Assembly: GCF_964340395.1 (NCBI RefSeq) | Contig: NC_135550.1 | Location: 17,634,484 to 17,696,483 of the forward strand | Source of the DNA: Glandiceps talaboti | Lineage: Eukaryota > Hemichordata > Enteropneusta > Spengelidae | Length of the DNA stretch: 62,000 nucleotides | Direction of reading: 5' to 3' | Shown: in pieces, positions 48,040 to 60,285 of the stretch | How positions within the stretch are numbered: the stretch's first letter is position 1 | Layout of the letters: every line of letters begins with the position of its first letter | The notes under the pieces: generated by a model | Databases searched by the model: none | Seen by the model: the letters and a program-made list of their open reading frames with translations, nothing else | Told to the model about the DNA's origin: nothing | Made by a program: the position numbers and the translations under genes

Positions 48040-50966
48040 GTGACAACCTAGCAAGAGTTGTATTTGAGTCTGCCACTAGAAGGGGGAATCTTTTCAGTGT
48101 AGATGCCATCCATTCAATGTGTAACCTAGAAGTGACAAAGATCCGATCACACTCAACATTCCAATCATACTACATACCACCAAGCTGGTCTTTGGGAAAT
48201 TACATCGCAGCCATGAATAATAGAAGTTCATGCATGGCAGTAACTGAAAATGATGTCAAGAGAGCCTTGGAAATTATCAAATCATGTCGTGGATTTTACC
48301 TCAACGGAACACTGCATGCAAACTGTTGGACGAATCTAGGCACAGCTAATTGTTTTATTCCTGATGTTTGTACCAAGTACAACGGTGTGTACAATGTCCT
48401 ACATTATCTGACTGATATAAACTTTCTAAGTGTTGAACAACCGGATAATGAAATAGTACACTCTGCCATGATGTTTTTACCTCTACGTACTGGGTATCAC
48501 ATGAAGAAATTGTATGAAGACAAATTCTTTGATACCAATGCCATTTCTGATGGAGTCACTCAAATAGCAGCTGTGTATTTTGACATTAAATGGGATCTTT
48601 TCAATGACTATTTGAAATCGGACTCCATATTTCCAGTAATAGCAGCCTGTGTGATATTAGTACTAATCTGGCTGTATACTAGTTCACTATTCATCACTCT
48701 AATGACAATCCTATCTATGGTATTTTCTCTACTTCTAGCTTACTTCATTTACACAGTTGTATTTCGAATTTCTTTCTTTCCGTTTATGAACCTGTGTGCT
48801 GTTATTATACTGATTGGCATTGGCGCTGATGATGCCTTTGTCTTCTGTGACATTTGGAGACACACCAAACATGACAGACCCCAAGCAGAGCGACAAACCA
48901 TTGTAGAGGAATCTCTTCAGCATGGAGGCATCACCATGTTTGTAACTAGTTTTACCACTGCTGCGGCTTTCTTTGCCAATATCGTCAGCCCTATCACCTC
49001 TGTAGGCTGCTTTAGTATTTATGCAGGTACATCCATTCTATGTAATTTTATACTTACAATAACATGGCTACCAGCTGTGGTCTCTTTTCATGACAGATAT
49101 TTCCTTCATCTGTGCTGTCATGAAAAGAAAAAAAAATATACCTTAGGAAAATGTTTCTCATCATGTTTTCATAAATTCTATCTTTTATTTTCAGAATCAG
49201 CTAGGATATTTTTTGATAAGTTGCTTCCGTGTATTGTTATAAAATTGAGATTTCTGTGGCTACTGTTACTGTCAGCTTTGGCAGTAGGTGCTTTTGTAGT
49301 TGTTTATTTTGCACCAAAACTTCGCCTGCCTGCATCCAGTGAATTTCAAGTATTTACGTCGTCGCATTTATTAGAACGCTACGTGATAGAGTACAAGCAA
49401 CAATTCTGGTTTGAGAAGAAAACAGATGAGCTTTATGCCAACATGCCAATTTTTGTGGTATTTGGTGTGGACGCTTTTGATGATGGAGATTACTTGGATC
49501 CTTACAATAAAGGAAATATAAAGTTTGATTCCACGTTTAGTATCAGTGAACCAGAGTCACAGCAATGGTTGTACAACTTCTGTCAGGATGTGAGGAATCA
49601 AACATTTTATTTAAATACACCAGGTGTCAATTACGGTTCCTGCTTTATAGAGACACTCAGGACGTGGATGAGTCGGCCATGCTTACTAGAAGAAGATGTT
49701 TGCTGTGAATACGCCGAGTTCCCATATAGCGTAGAGGTTTTCAATGAATGCATCAAGGTTGCTGTGATGGCACTTGATAAAATGCCTTACGTTTATTTTC
49801 ATAGTCAGTCACCAGGCCTTCGATTTGACATGGATGATGTCATCAAGGTAGTAGTGCTAGAGTTTGATAGTATTTATCCCTTCACTCAAGCATATGAACC
49901 AATGAGTGATATGTGGTCAACTATAAATTCCTGGGTGACTCAGCGATTGAAAACAGCTCCTAATGGCCTGCAATCAGGCTGGTTTGTCAGTTACTTAGAA
50001 TTCTATGATTTGCAGGATAGTTTATCAAGTGGAACTTTGATAGCATTGCTAGTCTCTGTCGCTATTGCATTTGCTGTCATGTTACTTACTACACGTAATA
50101 TCTTGATCAGTATCTTTGCTTTGTTCAGTATACTGAGCACTATTCTAGTCACAGTGGCTTCCCTGGTGCTACTAGGCTGGGAACTCAATATTTTAGAATC
50201 TATTACCATTTCTGTAGCAGTAGGTCTTTCCATAGACTTCACTGTACACTATGGGGTGGCGTACACAGTCGCACCAGATGAAGACCGTGAATCACGTGTC
50301 GTATACTCACTGTCACGTATGGGATCGGCTATCATGATGGCTGCTGTAACCACATTTGTGGCAGGTGCATTAATGATGCCATCCACTTTATTATCGTACA
50401 CACAACTTGGAACTTTTCTGATGTTAGTCATGGCATATAGCTGGCTCTTTTCCACATATTATTTTCAATCATTATGTCGCATCCTAGGACCACAAGGAAA
50501 CTGTGGCAAAATCCCCTTGCCTTGGAGACTATGTAGCCATCAATGCTGCAGTGGCTGCAGGAACAGCAGCAGCAGCAATTTATGCTGCAAGACAGACCAG
50601 ACAATGAACAGCAACATTATGAATACCAATAACTCAACTTCTTCCATTCCACTAGAGTCACATGAATTGCAACCTCTGACAACTGACGACACTTTAATAG
50701 AGTGTACTTCTCTATCTCAGACAGATTACAAAACACCGTCTAGCAATAACCCCAAAACCCTCATACATGTTAATGGGGGTTCACATCTTCTACAACAGTT
50801 TCACTTCATTCAACCCAGTAATTTAAGCTTTGCTGAAGTGTTCCTACAAGGGAATACATACATTACAAGAACTGTTGCTGGTTCTTCAAAAACTTCTGAA
50901 CTAGATGTTTTACCAAATAGTTCCCCAGATGTGCCAGATATTTGGATAAAACGAGAAAGTTTGTAA
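48040..50966 (+). CDS. DISP1: Dispatched, large terminal exon (SSD and RND core)
   Basis: A 2,927-bp exon giving 974 residues plus the split Ser, to a TAA stop. It begins SDNLARVVF, then the rest of the first extracellular loop (SWSLGNYIA, NNRSSC). Transmembrane helices 2-6 form the sterol-sensing domain (about 48630-49090), with the IGIGADDAFVF motif; its two Asp codons are at 48828-48833. TM7 lies near 49245-49310. The second extracellular loop is Cys-rich. TM8-12 (about 50030-50470) contain SVAVGLSIDFTVHYGVAY, with the intramembrane Asp at 50235-50237. Next comes LGPQGNCGKIPLP and a Ser/Asn-rich cytoplasmic tail of about 150 residues. Dispatched uses a cation gradient to extract cholesterol-modified Hedgehog from the membrane. 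All three acidic residues implicated in that coupling are present. The open frame starts at 47994, but the first 15 codons are intronic. One large final exon is also found in vertebrate DISP1. Confidence 0.97.
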
Positions 50967-51242
50967 CGCCGAAAACATTTACAGTTGTGATGTTCATTAG
51001 ATATTTTTGCAGGGAAAGGGGGAATGGAGACACACCAGTTGTTTTGAAAGTACACATACACAAAAAGACTTCACTGTCTGCAGTCCAAAGAATTAGTTTT
51101 ATGTCTTCAAGCAGTAATGTGAAATTTCACCATATTTGGGCTGAGTTTACTTCTCCATCTTTTCCTTCCACACAGCATAAGTCAAAATATGTATATTTTG
51201 TGTTGTTTGTTTGTTTGTTTGTTTGTTTGTTTGTTTGAATTT
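50967..51242 (+). other. DISP1: Dispatched 3' flank / likely 3' UTR
   Basis: Non-coding sequence after the stop. A (TTTG)n run lies at 51206-51236. No AATAAA occurs before the next element. The first A-rich signal-like sequence (AAAATAAAATAAAAAT) is at about 51524-51540, inside the TIR element, so the mature 3' end may be within it or farther on. Confidence 0.5.
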
Positions 51243-51332
51243 TATCACACTTGAACTGAGGTTCACTAATGCTATAGGCATGGTGAAATGTCTGTCTCTC
51301 TGTGTGTAGGTGTGTGTGTGTGTGTGTGTGTG

Positions 51333-51375
<43 letters not shown>

Positions 51376-51785
51376 GAATGACTTAAAGACTAAAACTGCA
51401 AGACTGATTGCCTTGGTATTTGGTGGGAACATTACAGTACTTAGGGTGTGTAGTAGATGGGATGTTGTTCAAATGAAAAGGATTGCTGTGTGATTTTGGT
51501 CAAAAAAATATATCAGATTTTGGTAAAAATAAAATAAAAATCTACTGGGCAGGTTGGTCTGAAATTTGTTGTGGGTGTTAGGGATGTGTACATGAAGAAT
51601 TGTTGATGACATGATCCCATCAGTTATATGCAAAGTGACTTTTTGGTAAAAAATGTGTAATTCTGAAACTGGGGTATAAATCAAGTTTCCAAGACAGCAT
51701 AATGTCCTACCAATCAAACGGTCTGAAAACAACATCAATCATTTCCCAAAGTCTACAGTTGTGCTACAAAGCTATTGGCACTGTA
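51243..51785. mobile_element. dispersed TIR element, copy D
   Basis: Left end TATCACACTTGAACTGAGGT (slightly diverged), a TG then TCTG microsatellite at 51300-51372, then ATGACTTAAAGACTAAAACT, and right end CTACAAAGCTATTGGCACTGTA. It lies in the probable 3' UTR of Dispatched. Confidence 0.65.
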
Positions 51786-53253
51786 TTTTTTGTATATTTT
51801 TTTCCAGCACAGTATTAGCATACCAACTACAGTGTACATACTTCTCTAAGTGGTACTATCTATTCATGGCAAATTTGTCTATCCTATCCTAACTTGATAT
51901 TTCAATGACATCAAGACACCAAAGATCATACTTCAGTTAGTTTTGCAAGTTGAAAACATAATTTTTTATTTAAAAGTATAAATTATTACTAAAGTTTACT
52001 TACAAATCATTCTAGTCTTGTCTTTCTAGTTTCTTATTTTCAGAAAAAGAACCACAAAATATTTCCTTCAATGTTTTATCAGAGGATGGGAGTACAGTAC
52101 ATATGTTTTGGGAGTTAACAGAGAGTGTTCCAATTGCTGTATCAATGCAAACTGTCTGACTTTTTTTGTGTGTCTCAGGAGGACATCTAATTTGTAATAT
52201 TTCCTTTGGGCTTTCAGTTGATTTGTGGTCTCACAGTGTCAGCATTCATATTTATAGATCAATTGAGTCTACTTGACATGCAATCTCCGAAGTGTACCAT
52301 TTAGACTTGAATAAATAATGACTTGCCTAGAGAAGGTGATATCAAATACTGCAACAGCACCTCTTTAGTTGGGTATGTTTACTCATCATACTTGCTAAAC
52401 GTGTCTTTTTGTTGAATAACACACAGCAAATAGCTGCCAGACATTGATTTTTGCCAGCTAATCAACAGTTAAACATTCACTCACTAATTGTTAGTCTCCG
52501 GTATGACTCACTTGTTCTAGTCCCAATTGACTTGCAAAACAAATTTCAATGTTCCTGGCTTTATTGACATATACTTCTAACACTGGAAATGAATTACAAA
52601 TGAACTAGCCTTCACAATTCTATACTTCTCTGACCATTGAAATATTGCGGTTTCTTAATAATTTAGTACATGTTTGTCAGGTCAAATGCAAGTCAATGCT
52701 ATAGGTAATCAGGGTATTCAAATATAAACACTTGTACTAGTTGTAGGACAAGATGGTGGCTCAAGTACTCTATTAAACATGATATGCTACTATTATACAT
52801 GTTTGTATAATATCCACTTTCTCAAAAAACGACAAAGTATGTATAAATTGGTGGGATGGGGGGGGGGGGGGCGGTGTTTACCTGTTGTCAACCATTGTAG
52901 GAGTGTGCCATCCATTCAACAAACCCAGACACCATTTTCAGTCTACATTTCTAATTCAGACCACAGATCAGATCTATACTCCATTTATAGACCATTATAT
53001 ACATGTATATTTATTGTAGCACCTGCCTGGCACAGTAGAACACGTGTGCAATCAACATACAACACATGATGGCGAAACTCCAAAGCAGGGAGTACGTGTA
53101 CACTTGCCATGGAGGACACTTTCTTTGTTAATGTTGGGCTTGATAAAAGTATATTATAGTTTAGTGAATCCCAAATACTCATTCATATTGTCCCTACCAC
53201 ATCCCACATATAGTATCTTCAGCAGCTTCAATGGTCATACACAAGGTCATCTC
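51786..53253. other. non-coding, nothing recognised
   Basis: AT-rich with one G run (52857-52871). No convincing exon on either strand. Confidence 0.45.
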
Positions 53254-53415
53254 TAAAGCACTTTGTATTTTATACCGAGTGCTAGATCTAGCAACTTGAC
53301 ATAGAAGTCTTCATTTTTGACCCTGTAGGTCATGTTTACATGTAAAGCACTTTGTATTTTATGCTGAGTGCTAAATCTAGCAACTTGATGTAGAAGCCTT
53401 CATTCATTTTTGACC
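53254..53415. repeat. direct duplication, about 85 bp
   Basis: Two adjacent copies of AAAGCACTTTGTATTTTATG, then GAGTGCTA-ATCTAGCAACTT and TAGAAG-CTTCAT, with minor differences. Confidence 0.8.
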
Positions 53416-53556
53416 TTACCTTATTTATTAAACCTCATTATTTCACTGCCACAAAAATTTGATGATTTTCTTCAGAAATACCAATTAGATTTGTGATGTG
53501 ATAATAAAAGTATTTTGTTACATTTCCCGATCATGTGAGAATTTTTGTGCAAAGAA

Positions 53557-55412
53557 TCTCAGTTGACAGTCTCAGTCTATACATGTCAGTTGACAGTCTA
53601 TAGCTCAGTCTATACATGTCAGTTGACAGGGTCTATAGCTCAGTCTATACATGTCAGTTGACAGTCTAGCTCAGTCTATACATGTCAGTTGATGGTCTAT
53701 AGCTCAGTCTATACATGTCAGTTGACAGTCTCAGTCTATACATGTCAGTTGACAGTCTATAGCTTAGTCTATACATGTCAGTTGACAGGGTCTATAGCTT
53801 AGTCTATACATGTCAGTTGACAGGGTCTACAGCTCAGTCTATACATGTCAGTTGATGGTCTATAGCTCAGTCTATACATGTCAGTTGACAGGGTCTACAG
53901 CTCAGTCTATACATGTCAGTTGATGGTCTATAGCTCAGTCTATACATGTCAGTTGACAGGGTCTATAGCTTAGTCTATACATGTCAGTTGACAGGGTCTA
54001 TAGCTTAGTCTATACATGTCAGTTGACAGGGTCTATAGCTCAGTCTATACATGTCAGTTGACAGGGTCTATAGCTCAGTCTATACATGTCAGTTGATGGT
54101 CTATAGCTCAGTCTATACATGTCAGTTGATGGTCTATAGCTCAGTCTATACATGTCAGTTGATGGTCTATAGCTCAGTCTATACATGTCAGTTGACAGTC
54201 TATAGCTTAGTCTATACATGTCAGTTGATGGTCTATAGCTCAGTCTATACATGTCAGTTGACAGTCTATAGCTCAGTCTATACATGTCAGTTGACAGTCT
54301 AGCTCAGTCTATACATGTCAGTTGACAGGGTCTATAGTTTAGTCTATACATGTCAGTTGACAGGGTCTGTAGCTTAGTCTACACATGTCAGTTGATAGTC
54401 TATAGCTCAGTCTGTACATGTCAGTTGAAAGGTCTATAGCTTAGTCTATACATGTCAGTTGACAGGGTCTATAGCTTAGTCTATACATGTCAGTTAATGG
54501 TCTATAGCTTAGTCTATACATGTCAGTTGATGGTCTATAGCTCAGTCTATACATGTCAGTTAATGGTCTATAGCTCAGTCTATGCATGTCAGTTGATGGT
54601 CTATAGTTCAGTCTATACATGTCAGTTAATGGTCTATAGCTCAGTCTATACATGTCAGTTGATGGTCTATAGCTCAGTCTATACATGTCAGTTGACAGGG
54701 CCTATAGCTCAGTCTATACATGTCAGTTGACAGGGCCTATAGCTCAGTCTATACATGCCAGTTGATGGTCTATAGCTCAGTCTATACATGTCAGTTGACA
54801 GGGCCTATAGTTAAGTCTATACTGGTCAGTTGACAGTCTGTAGCTCAGTCTATACATGTCAGTTGATGGTCTGTAGCTTAGTCTATACATGTCAGTTGAC
54901 AGTCTATAGCTTAGTCTATACATGTCAGTTGACAGGGTCTCATATCTCAGTCTATACATGTCAGTTGACAGTCTGTAGCTCAGTCTATACATGTCAGTTG
55001 ACAGGGTGTATAGCTTAGTCTATACATGTCAGTTGACAGGGTCTATAGCTTAGTCTATACATGTCAGTTAATGGTCTATAGCTCAGTCTATACATGTCAG
55101 TAATGGTCTATAGCTCAGTCTATACATGTCAGTTAATGGTCTATAGCTCAGTCTATACATGTCAGTTGATGGTCTATAGCTCAGTCTATACATGTCAGTT
55201 GATGGTCTATAGCTCAGTCTATGCATGTCAGTTGACAGTCTCTAGCTCAGTCTATACAATGTCAGTTGACAGGGTCTATTGCTCAGTCTATACATGTCAG
55301 TTGATGGTCTATACCTTAGTCTATACATGTCAGTTGCCAGTCTATAACTTAGTAACATGTCAGTTGACAGGGCCTATAGCTCAGTCTATACATGTCAGTT
55401 GACAGGGCCTGT
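53557..55412. repeat. 1.9-kb array of 32-36-bp units
   Basis: About 55 copies of a unit with TAGCTCAGTCTATACATGTC followed by AGTTGACAGGGTCTA or AGTTGATGGTCTA. Length variants (with or without GGG, and GACAG against GATGG) occur in short alternating blocks. Frames on both strands stay open for 60-100 codons (YRLSYRPSTDM and VYSSVYTCQLM types), which is a by-product of the repeat. Confidence 0.97.
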
Positions 55413-56914
55413 TGCAGCCACATTCAAGGTAACATTCAGCTCTGTGGAAATACAAGATCTTCCCCTATTTCACATGTGTAAGTTTTCCTATTTGACAAGA
55501 TGGAAATTTCAGGGAGGACTAACCTAATTTGATTGTATTTGACATGTTGTATATTTCCATTCAGGTGTGGATTCATATTTACATATTTATGATATACAGT
55601 GTATTTGACACTCCAGTGTTGTTGATTCAACCAAAGCTGTAACCTGGCATCCTAGTGAAATGTACATATTTTATTCAATTATATCAAGTTTTGTTGAAAG
55701 TATATAATAAATACTTCAAGTTTAAAATTTAAGTATACATTGTGTATATACATAACAGATTGCCTGTAATCATGTATTTCAGGTTTATTACTGTATGCTG
55801 TCAAACTTAAAGGCAGAAAGTGTTGGCTATAAATATATCATATTTATTAAAGTACGTTGGGGAAGAACCACTCGATGTCTGGGTGAGAGGATGAAATTGA
55901 AATCCGTGTTTGAAAGTAGAGTTTTGTGTGAATTTCAACCAGGTTGCTTTCACTTCTCCCATGTATCAAATGGCTTTAACCTTAATACATTATTGTAATG
56001 GTGAGCAAGTTGTGTTCCACGCACAGACGCACGCACATACATACACACACATACATACACACACACACATACTCACGCACACACACACATGCATGCACCC
56101 CCACACACATGGACATGTGCACACACACATACACACACACCCCTTGCCTCATCTGTGATTCCACTTATTTCTGTATACATATTGTTTTGTACATATACAC
56201 ATTAGATAACAGATTTGTCTGATGGTTATCCTATTGAGTGCAATTCACACTGTTTGCCAATCTGGTTCACAGTTTATGAATCTAATCTAATCTAATCTAA
56301 TCTATATTAATTGTATTTCATGAATTATGGGAGAGACATCCTATAGGCAGTCTGTATCTCTTTTTACCAATTATATGATCTGTATAATGTTTATCCAGTT
56401 TGTGATCATTTTATGTTTTATTCATCAAATCATATATTTAAACAAATTTATCAGGATTGTTATTTAATTTGTATATAAATAAAGATTATAAATGTGTCTT
56501 CACATTCTTGCTTCATTGACAGATTCGACTTTGTCATCATTTGTGTATTTTGTAATGTGGTTGTCACTGCAGTCTGGTACGTTTTAAAACTTTGTCATCA
56601 TTTGAGTATTTGTCATAGTGTGGTTGTCACAGTGTGTGTGTGTGGTACATTTGAAACTAAAGTGACATATTGTCGCCATCAGATAGTCAGGTACAGAATA
56701 GAAGTGTGAGTGTGAGAGACCTGATCCAAAGTCTGACAAGATGAACATTTAGAGATGTTAACATATTTTATCTGAATGATATGCCATGGTCACTTTACAT
56801 TTTGCAATAATTCACCTACATTTTAAAAGTCATCAACCTGTTATTGTATGAATGCTCATGGTATGTTTTGTTTATCATTTGTATTTAAGACGACTACCTC
56901 TTGTACCAGTTATC
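55413..56914. other. non-coding with (CA)n and (TCTAA)n tracts
   Basis: Contains a CA/TACA microsatellite (56021-56146) and a TCTAA pentamer run (about 56279-56303). The following AT-rich stretch has AATAAA at about 56478-56483 and resembles the 3' end of a retroposon or transcript. A short duplicated phrase (TTTGTCATCATTTG) occurs at about 56530 and 56592. The forward frame at 55795-55998 is not clearly an exon. Confidence 0.45.
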
Positions 56915-57990
56915 AATACTGAAGACCCCTCTCATACCATAATGTCAATACTGAAGACCCCTCTCATACCATAATATCAATACTGAAGACCCCTCTCATA
57001 CCATAATATCAATACTGAAGACCCCTCTCATACCATAATATCAATACTGAAGACCCCTCTCATACCATAATGTCAATACTGAAGACCCCTCTCATACCAT
57101 AATGTCAATACTGAAGACCCCTCTCATACCATAATGTCAATATTAGAGACCCCTCTCATACCATAATGTCAATACTGAAGACCCCTCTCATACCATGTCA
57201 ATATTGAAGACCCCTCTCATACCATAATATCAATACTGAAGACTCCTCTCATACCATAATGTCAATACTGAAGACCCCTCTCATACCATAATGTCAATAC
57301 TGAAGAACTCTCTCATACCATAATGTCAATACTGAAGCCCCCTCTCATACCATAATGTCAATATTGGAGACCCCTCTCATACCATAATGTCAATACTGAA
57401 GACCCCTCTAATACCATGTCAATATTGAAGACCCCTCTCATACCATAATGTCAATATTGAAGACCCCTCTCATACCATAATGTCAATATTGAAGACCCCT
57501 CTCATACCATAATGTCAATACTAAGACCCCTCTCATACCATGTCAATATTGGAGACCCCTCTCATACCACAATGTCAATACTGAAGACCCCTCTCATACC
57601 ATGTCAATACTGAAGACCCCTCTAATACCATGTCAATATTGAAGACCCCTCCTGCACCCTTGTCGTTACTGATTACCCTCTCATACCATAATATCATTAT
57701 TGAAGCCACTCTCATACCATAATATCATTATTGAAGACCCCTCTCATACCAATTGTCATTATTGAAGACCCCTCATACCATATCATTACAAAAGACCCCT
57801 CCAATCCCATACCATAATACCATTACTGAAGACCCCTCTCGTACCATAATACCATTACTGAAGACCCCTCTCATATCATAATATCATTACTTAAGACCCC
57901 TCCCATACCATAATATCATTACTGAAGACCCCTCCCATACCATAATATCATTACTAAAGACCCCTCTCATACCATATCATTACTGAATAC
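56915..57990. repeat. 1.1-kb array of 32-bp units
   Basis: About 34 copies of a unit with CAATACTGAAGACCCCTCTC and ATACCATAATGT. Copies are most uniform at the left and become diverged from about 57640, where TCATTACTGAAG variants dominate. Confidence 0.97.
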
Positions 57991-58145
57991 TCCTCTTGTA
58001 TCATCATGTCAATAAACATATCCCATTCCAATATCAAGTACCGGTATATATTATAACTGACAATGATAACTGATCACCTCTCTAATTATTAGCTGTCATA
58101 CCAATACCTGGCACAGATAGCAACTAAAGATCCCCCCTCTAATAC

Positions 58146-58231
58146 CTGGTTCATCAATAAGTAACTGCAGACACTTCACAAAAACTAGCTCATTGAATTG
58201 TACCTCACCCTTGCAAAGTATTCTTTCATAT
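58146..58231 (-). CDS. candidate internal exon, gene unknown
   Basis: On the minus strand an 86-bp block lies between a good acceptor (TTGATTCCGCTGTACAG) and a donor (CCAG|GTATTA). The single open frame reads YERILCKGEVQFNELVFVKC followed by LQLLIDEP: 28 residues of helical, non-repetitive, protein-like sequence. Entry phase is 2 and exit phase 1. It may belong to the same gene as the 61733-61827 block (same strand), but their phases do not join directly, so another exon would lie between. Family not recognised. Confidence 0.4.
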
Positions 58232-58442
58232 CTGTACAGCGGAATCAAAAGTGAAACCACTACAGTATATATATATACATGTACTATGGTGTGTATATAA
58301 GCAATCATTGAAAGCACGTACACTTTCATTCCACAGATCAAACTCAATTGTTTCATTCATAACATAGATAAGTTATTATTTTATGATAACAGCTCGAGGA
58401 CATATTTGACAGCCAGTCTAAAAGATAACCATTTTCAAATGT

Positions 58443-58825
58443 AGTCTAGTTCCTATATGTACACGTTACAATTACCACGGTCATCTCCACTCGCATATAG
58501 TCAAAGTTGTTACTCTAGCACAGAAATCTGTGTTCACCCCTGACAGCGTTTGTATGAACATGATGACGTTGTCACGTCCCCAAGTGATTTAGTTTCAGGC
58601 TGGAGGTATAGTTCCGTAGTAAATATTATTGCAATTAGCAATCATCAGAAGGAAGTAATCAATTACAACGTAACTGCCTGACAATCTGTGATGGATTACT
58701 ACTAACATGTGCTGTTTACCCTTGGCCCAGCAGCGGTTTAGCCTAGTAGCCAGATTAACAGTTTTTGGTAACTTTGACTATACGTGAGTAGAGATGATTG
58801 TAGTAATCATAATGGAACTTAGACT
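58443..58825. mobile_element. MITE-like element with TIR opening AGTCTAGTTCC
   Basis: The left region AGTCTAGTTCC...CATCTCCACTCGCATATAGT... (58443-58515) and the right region (58750-58825) are imperfect inverted complements. The clearest match is about 40 bp around TATAGTCAAAGTT. The outer end matches the arm of the 32347-32446 hairpin. About 380 bp, non-coding. Confidence 0.6.
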
Positions 58826-59764
58826 TAGTTCAAATGTTGATAGTATTTTGAAGGCAAATTGCAGTTTGTGTGAACATCATCATGTTCTTGGGATTTTCTT
58901 TACATAATTTTTCTATGAATTTGACAATAACTGATATCATTTTATTTCAGCTTATAGACTGGGTATAAAGTAAAATTTGATAACATTGAGAGAAAGCTGC
59001 AAAATCATGTTAAAGTATTTTTATCAACCGTTTTTATTCTGCTCAGGTTTTCTAAAAACCACATGTCAACAGTACTGAACTTTCACATTTTCCTGGTTCT
59101 ATACAGACACAATAACATTATCCAATATAGTAACAGCCGCTCTTGTTTTTTTTTCTCCTAGCACTCAAGATGGTACATTTGCAATTAATAGATATCAAAA
59201 ATCCATATTTAGTAGACATTCATTCTTCTTTTTTATTATAGGCATTTATTTGACATGCATTGAGGTAAGAGAAAGCCAGTCTTTATAAACGTGGAGTCTA
59301 ACTGGCAGACAGCTGGTAAGAGTTAGAATATAAACCATACAATATTTGATTGTGTTATCCATTCACCTCGGTGTAAGTCAATTTTAATAGTGTCAAAGGG
59401 TTAGATGTTTGCACTCTGAAAATATCAACTCAACAAAAGCAAGACATGGCAAATGAGGTTTTGGAAAGGAATTGTAATAAAAGAAATAATTCATTCCTTT
59501 CAACTGCTCTATTCTGTTACTTTATTGCTGTATAGATAAGTATAGCTTTCAGCTCACCGATGTCTGTGGATGTCAAATTTTGACAGCTTGGAAATATTTT
59601 GTTTATCATGTACATGTTTCATCCAAAAAGATGGCAGGAGAACTTGCATTCAATGTCCGGCACTGACTGATATCAGTTTTTGAACCACAGCTGACATGCA
59701 GTATATCTCGAAGTCTTTCACTGTAAAACGTACTGTAGTCTGTGTTTGGTGTTTTCATGTGTAG
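58826..59764. other. non-coding, nothing recognised
   Basis: No repeat or exon recognised. The segment ends with a good acceptor (GTGTTTTCATGTGTAG) before the next entry. Confidence 0.4.
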
Positions 59765-60195
59765 AATCTAGTCGAGGAGATTCACGGTTTTCAGACCAAG
59801 TTTTATACAAAGTGGAGAAATTTGTAAAAAATTTCATTCACAACTCTAGTATATACAAATTACAAATGAGTGCAAGGTTTTGCTGGAAGACTATTTCAGA
59901 CCAACATTGCGTTTATGTTTCTGCTGCAAAAATTCATTCTCACACATTTTTCCGTGAGTGGAATGCAATAATGACGGGATTTAATCCTCAAAGCACAGCA
60001 TATTTGCACACTACAACAACAACACAAATCAAAAAAATAACAGGAAATCTGGATGTGTTCCAAATAAAAGAATCATCCCACAACACTGTCAAACAGTTTC
60101 TCACATCATGTGACTTCCAATACCAAATATGGCATTCACCAAATATGGTCAAAGAAAACATGAAATGTCTAGATGTTATGAATTGTCATTTGTAA
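59765..60195 (+). CDS. candidate 3'-terminal exon, gene unknown
   Basis: Open for about 143 codons after an acceptor-like TTTTCATGTGTAG (phase 1 entry) to a TAA stop. The polyadenylation signal AATAAA lies 85 bp downstream (60280-60285), followed by a TG-rich stretch. The peptide is non-repetitive and compositionally normal: SDQVLYKVEKFVKNFI, CWKTISDQHCVYVSAA, FFREWNAIMTGF, SCDFQYQIWHS. I see no transmembrane helix or known motif. The alternatives are a decayed gene fragment or chance. Confidence 0.42.
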
Positions 60196-60279
60196 ATCTT
60201 GAGTGGAGGTAGTACGTGGAGTACGTGAGATTTTCTACAGTGCAGGGAGTGACCTTCGACCTGTCATCATTTCAGGTTT

Positions 60280-60285
60280 AATAAA
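60280..60285 (+). terminator. possible polyadenylation signal AATAAA
   Basis: AATAAA in GGTTTAATAAAGTCC, with TGATGTTGTTG 10-20 bp after. It fits the 3' end of the preceding candidate exon. Confidence 0.4.

Noticed and set aside
48735-50455. Minus-strand frames under the Dispatched terminal exon
   Set aside because: Shadows of a strongly conserved coding exon on the plus strand.
55795-55998. 67-codon forward frame after an acceptor-like TTTCAG
   Set aside because: Composition is plausible, but there is no good donor, no poly(A) signal at a sensible distance, and a CA microsatellite follows directly. Not strong enough to call.
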